Assembly (NCBI GenBank): GCA_009911305.1
Contig: QXXC01000011.1
Span: 38,758-102,757, forward strand
Length of the DNA: 64,000 nucleotides
Source: Clostridiaceae bacterium
Lineage (GTDB): Bacteria > Bacillota > Clostridia > Lachnospirales > Lachnospiraceae
Reading direction: 5' to 3'
Position numbers and translations under genes: made by a program. The notes under the pieces are model-generated. The model saw nothing but the letters and a program-made list of their open reading frames with translations, did no database searches and was not told the DNA's origin. Shown here piece after piece: positions 61,159 through 64,000 of the stretch (position 1 is its first letter; every line of letters begins with the position of its first letter).

Positions 61159-62376
61159 TTACATCAAAGAGCGCCGCAGCTTTGGCTGGACAGCCGTTTT
61201 TTTATATACCGGCGCAATCATGAGCACCGAGAGGACGCAGAGAAGGAAAAACAGGGCGTAGGCCGGGAGATAGCTTCCGGTTATGTCAGCCGTCATGCCG
61301 GGGAATGCGCTGGAGATAAGGCCTCCAAGCGCGTATGTAACCTGGTATGTTTTCAGCAGCGTCGTATAGCGCCCGGCGGAGCAGAAATCGGCGGCTATGA
61401 CGGGAAGGGCCACGGTGGAGAGCGCCAGGCCGGTTCCGAGAAAGATAAGGCCGCTGACAATCAGAGGCATGGGAGCATTTCCGGCAAAGCAGCACATGAG
61501 CTGGCCGAGGCTCAGGAAGACGCCGAAGACCGTGATGGCGGCAAAGCTTCCCAGGCGGTCTGAAAGCCAGCCCATCAGGCATTTTCCTGCGATCAGGACA
61601 AAGCCTAAGAAGGAGAGCATAAAGGATACGCTCTCTACGGGCCATCCGGATGTGGTGTAGAGCAGGGAAAGCCCGGAAAAGCTGGTGAGGCCGAGCGTCC
61701 CGATCAGGAATACGCCCAGGATAACGCGCAGGTGCTCAGTACGCGTAAGCTCCCGGCGGGAGGAGGCGCCTTCTGGGGAGGCGTTCGTCTGCGCTGCCGC
61801 CTGCTGCGCGGGTTCATTTTTAATCAGCAGAACCAGGGGCAGGGCGCATGCCGCCATCAGCCCGGCCTCCGCGAGAAAGACGGCGGAGAGGCCGAAGCGC
61901 CGGATCATGGAGGTGATGAGGACAGGGCACAGGATGGAAGCAATGCCGCTGCCAGAGGCGGCGATGCCCATGGCTGTCGCTGTGTGCGCCGGAAACCAGC
62001 GCCGGATCAGGACAGAAGCCGGGATCATGCCGCCCAGCCCGTAGCCGAGCCCGGAGATCAGGGCCGCGAGGTAGCAGAGGGACGGCGCAGAGGAACAGCC
62101 GTAGATCACATAGCTCAGGACAGAGGCGCACAGCGCCAGGGCGATCCCCTTTTTCAAGTTCAGCCGATCGTAGTACCGATCCGAGACAAACATGGATAAC
62201 AGAGCGGTTATGCTGCGCATGGTGGTCAGAAGCGACACCTGCGTGTTGGAGAAGCCGCGTATTTCCATAATAAAGGGAAAGTAAATGGGGAATGCATTGC
62301 TCAAAAGTCCGACGGAAATAAAAATCAGGGCCGTGCCGCAGGCACAGATGACATAGCGGTAAGGGCTTGGCTTCAT
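61159..62376 (-). CDS. Major facilitator superfamily transporter (OFA-like)
   Basis: 405 residues, 12 hydrophobic segments. Resembles oxalate/formate antiporter-like MFS proteins: MFVSDRYYDRLNLKKG in loop 2-3 is the motif-A equivalent, GLGYGLGGMIPASVLIRRWFPAHTATAMGIAASGSGIAS is the OFA signature region (about 103-141, shown by its ends GLGYGL and GSGIAS), and LMGWLSDRLGSF is the second motif A. Substrate probably a small organic anion, not determinable. AGGAGG site. It lies 14 bp after the MATE gene stop on the same strand. Confidence 0.9.
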   Translation of the reverse strand: MKPSPYRYVICACGTALIFISVGLLSNAFPIYFPFIMEIRGFSNTQVSLLTTMRSITALLSMFVSDRYYDRLNLKKGIALALCASVLSYVIYGCSSAPSLCYLAALISGLGYGLGGMIPASVLIRRWFPAHTATAMGIAASGSGIASILCPVLITSMIRRFGLSAVFLAEAGLMAACALPLVLLIKNEPAQQAAAQTNASPEGASSRRELTRTEHLRVILGVFLIGTLGLTSFSGLSLLYTTSGWPVESVSFMLSFLGFVLIAGKCLMGWLSDRLGSFAAITVFGVFLSLGQLMCCFAGNAPMPLIVSGLIFLGTGLALSTVALPVIAADFCSAGRYTTLLKTYQVTYALGGLISSAFPGMTADITGSYLPAYALFFLLCVLSVLMIAPVYKKTAVQPKLRRSLM

Positions 62377-62389
62377 GGAAGTAACCTCC

Positions 62390-63712
62390 TTATGATAACG
62401 CTTTTGTATATGTATTTATCATAAATACGGCATATACAGCAACTAATAATTCTGTAACTGGCATTGCAAACCATATGGAATTTGCCCCTGCCACAATCGG
62501 TAACAGCATAATTAAAATTCCACTGACAATGCAGCCTCTGAAAACAGATACACAAAAAGCGGCTCCTGGTTTCATCAGCACTTGAAAATAATAAGTGGAG
62601 AAAATATTCAGCGGCAGCAATATAAACGAAATGCTATAACAACGGATTATTGCGGGCGCAATATCCAATATTGTTTTTGTTGGCTTCATAAAAATGTAAA
62701 TGTACAAATTAGGGCAAATCAAACTGAGAGCAGTCCAAAATATACTGAACGCTCCAACAGTATAAAGGGCATACCGCAGAGTTTCTTTAATACGCCGCCA
62801 TTTCTTTGCGCCAAAATTGATAGAAATAATGGGCTGTGCAGCCTGCCCCACACTATAAGCGCAGCACTGAACAATCGTGCTTACATTGATAACCGGGCCA
62901 TAAACAGCAAGTGCATTACTGCCTAAATATTTCATAATCTGACGGTTGAAAAGCACTGTCAGTATCCCCATTGCAATATCAATAAAAAATGTTGGGAAGC
63001 CGGTAACCGATATTTCCCTCAATTTTCCCACAATTCCAGTCGGTTTTCGGAGAACCAGCGTATTTTTCTTAGACAAGAAATGGGAAAACATAACCGCAAA
63101 CGAAATCCCGGAGCCAACTGCCGTTGCAAGCCCCGCGCCCAAAATCCCCATATCAAAAACAAATACAAAAATGTAATCGCCGACAACATTGAACAATCCC
63201 CCTGCTAATACGCCGGCAGTTGCAAGTTCGGGGTGATTGTCGTTTCGCAGAAACGCCGCCAGCATTTGATTGAACAGGAACAGCGGAATGACTGCTTTTA
63301 CTGGCGTTAAATAAGATTCAGCCAATGAAAGCAAGCTGCTGTCCGCACCAAAAAACAATAGGATTGGCTTGTCAAAAAATAGAATTGCCGCCCATGACAC
63401 GAAAGCAAGAATGACAGAGCCTATAACCGCAACAGTAAAATATTCATTTTCGTTTCTGCTTTTCTGTGTTTCCTGTCCTCTGACTGTGCTGAAAATTACA
63501 GAACCGCCAATTCCCATGAGCAGCCCCAGACTGTAAATAATATTCCATACAGGGGCAACAACAGCTAATGCCGCCGTTCCGTCCGGGCCCTGATATTGTC
63601 CGACCATTGCCATATCCACAAGTGAATATACCGAAGTAATCATTGCACTTCCAAAGGCAGCAGAAAAATACTTGAAATAGATGGGTCTGATGTTTCCGTT
63701 TAGCAAATTCAT
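62390..63712 (-). CDS. MATE-family exporter with AT-rich codon usage
   Basis: 440 residues, 12 hydrophobic segments. MATE signatures include VDMAMVGQYQGPDGTAALAVV near residues 30-50 and the second-half counterpart with NVSTIVQCCAYSVGQAAQPIISINFG. Codons are visibly AT-richer than those of its neighbours (for example many TTT, AAA, ATA), a sign of recent acquisition. ATG 63712 has AGGAGG seven nt ahead and overlaps the stop of a leader ORF (ATGA). Upstream lies an attenuator-like leader, suggesting induction by a ribosome-affecting drug. Substrate unknown. Confidence 0.9.
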   Translation of the reverse strand: MNLLNGNIRPIYFKYFSAAFGSAMITSVYSLVDMAMVGQYQGPDGTAALAVVAPVWNIIYSLGLLMGIGGSVIFSTVRGQETQKSRNENEYFTVAVIGSVILAFVSWAAILFFDKPILLFFGADSSLLSLAESYLTPVKAVIPLFLFNQMLAAFLRNDNHPELATAGVLAGGLFNVVGDYIFVFVFDMGILGAGLATAVGSGISFAVMFSHFLSKKNTLVLRKPTGIVGKLREISVTGFPTFFIDIAMGILTVLFNRQIMKYLGSNALAVYGPVINVSTIVQCCAYSVGQAAQPIISINFGAKKWRRIKETLRYALYTVGAFSIFWTALSLICPNLYIYIFMKPTKTILDIAPAIIRCYSISFILLPLNIFSTYYFQVLMKPGAAFCVSVFRGCIVSGILIMLLPIVAGANSIWFAMPVTELLVAVYAVFMINTYTKALS

Positions 63713-63792
63713 TGTCTTTTCCTCCTTATTTTGCAAATAAAAACCGGATAAGAAAAACGAACAGGAACGGTTTTCTTATCCGGCGCTCTCAT
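63709..63792 (-). CDS. Leader peptide (27 residues) overlapping a terminator hairpin
   Basis: ORF from ATG 63792 to a TGA that overlaps the MATE start (ATGA). It begins MRAPDKKTVPVR, contains FSYPVFICK and ends KIRRKRQ. A TTG two codons earlier sits at better distance from GGAGGG. Both arms of the hairpin at 63744-63783 lie within its codons, so ribosome movement over it would change termination. Short, so coding status is inferred from layout. Confidence 0.65.
   Translation of the reverse strand: MRAPDKKTVPVRFSYPVFICKIRRKRQ
63744..63783 (-). terminator. Attenuator hairpin upstream of the MATE gene
   Basis: Perfect 13-bp stem, CCGGATAAGAAAA versus its complement (63744-63756 and 63771-63783), followed on the minus strand by TTTTTATTT. 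A second copy of the 5' arm sequence, CCGGATAAGA, lies at 63831-63840 and could compete for the 3' arm. A further hairpin, CTTATA/TATAAG, occupies 63842-63861. Confidence 0.8.
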
Positions 63793-63876
63793 ACGCAAGA
63801 GTAACCCTCCGACAAACCGTATATCCGCTATCTTATCCGGTCTTATACTTACGCTTATAAGTCCTCCGATAACTAT

Positions 63877-63910
63877 TGTATAAGCTAACAGAAATAAATT
63901 GGTTTGTCAA
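63877..63910 (-). promoter_or_regulatory. Probable promoter of the leader/MATE transcript
   Basis: On the minus strand TTGACA at 63910-63905. The -10 is ambiguous: TAGCTT at the ideal 17-nt distance (63887-63882), or the better-looking TATACA (63882-63877) at 22 nt. Confidence 0.5.
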
Positions 63911-63954
63911 GCCCTATATAAATTTTCATCACGGTAAACGCATGATTTGATATC

Positions 63955-63983
63955 TTTGCATCAGGGAGAAAATCTGCTATATT
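63955..63983 (+). promoter_or_regulatory. Possible divergent promoter at the right edge
   Basis: TTTGCA (63955-63960), 17-nt spacer, TGCTATATT extended -10 ending at 63983, pointing off the right edge. An ATG at 63991 might begin a gene, but only three codons remain. Confidence 0.4.
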
Positions 63984-64000
63984 GTATTTAATGACTGACA

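Overview
The window reads as chromosomal DNA from a spore-forming, anaerobic Clostridia member, most likely Lachnospiraceae (genus not determinable here). Evidence: moderately GC-rich genes with strong GGAGG-type ribosome sites, an alpha/beta-type small acid-soluble spore protein, a CotF-family coat protein, a YlbJ-type sporulation membrane protein, a butyryl-CoA:acetate-type CoA-transferase beside a crotonase, and the gene orders ylxM-ffh-rpsP-KH-rimM-trmD, rplS-lepB-rbgA-rnhB-yraN and plsX-acpP-rnc-smc-ftsY.

Layout. 1-1980: end of a nucleoside/sugar-type ABC importer (two permeases, clear terminator). 2080-6388: coiled-coil protein, PfkB kinase, MATE exporter, Cro-like regulator with a DUF2975-like membrane protein. 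6662-19693: translation and protein-export backbone (SRP, S16, RimM, TrmD, L19, signal peptidase I, RbgA, RNase HII, YraN, PgeF), interrupted at 10645-15710 by a three-gene phosphorelay (REC/HD-GYP/PAS/GGDEF regulator, Hpt protein, hybrid kinase) that should control cyclic di-GMP. 19749-23928: spore protein, rsmD-coaD-coiled-coil protein, ylbJ, M23 peptidase. 24037-33781: a tightly packed, mostly overlapping run of RNA-modification and housekeeping genes ending in pepT and a CapA-like secreted protein. 33860-38521: diguanylate cyclase, GNAT enzyme, lipoprotein, patatin-like phospholipase. 38703-48115: plsX-acpP-rnc-smc-ftsY, threonine ammonia-lyase, CLC-type antiporter; then an amidohydrolase.

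49495-50055 is the most unusual non-coding stretch: three large imperfect palindromes (about 160-205 bp each) lie head to tail, two of them flanked by TA and sharing one TA at their junction. Degenerate single ends of the third occur at 5745-5785 and 33834-33862. These look like small non-autonomous mobile elements or structured repeats.

50073-55381 is a dipeptide/oligopeptide ABC operon with a fused double ATPase. It is followed by a HicAB toxin-antitoxin pair, a divergent sirtuin, a thioredoxin-fold lipoprotein, the CoA-transferase/crotonase operon, a two-gene spore-coat unit (one protein only 57 residues) and an MFS transporter. At the right edge an AT-richer MATE exporter gene has a long leader holding a 27-codon peptide ORF that spans a terminator-like hairpin: an apparent translation-dependent attenuator of the kind found upstream of antibiotic-resistance genes.
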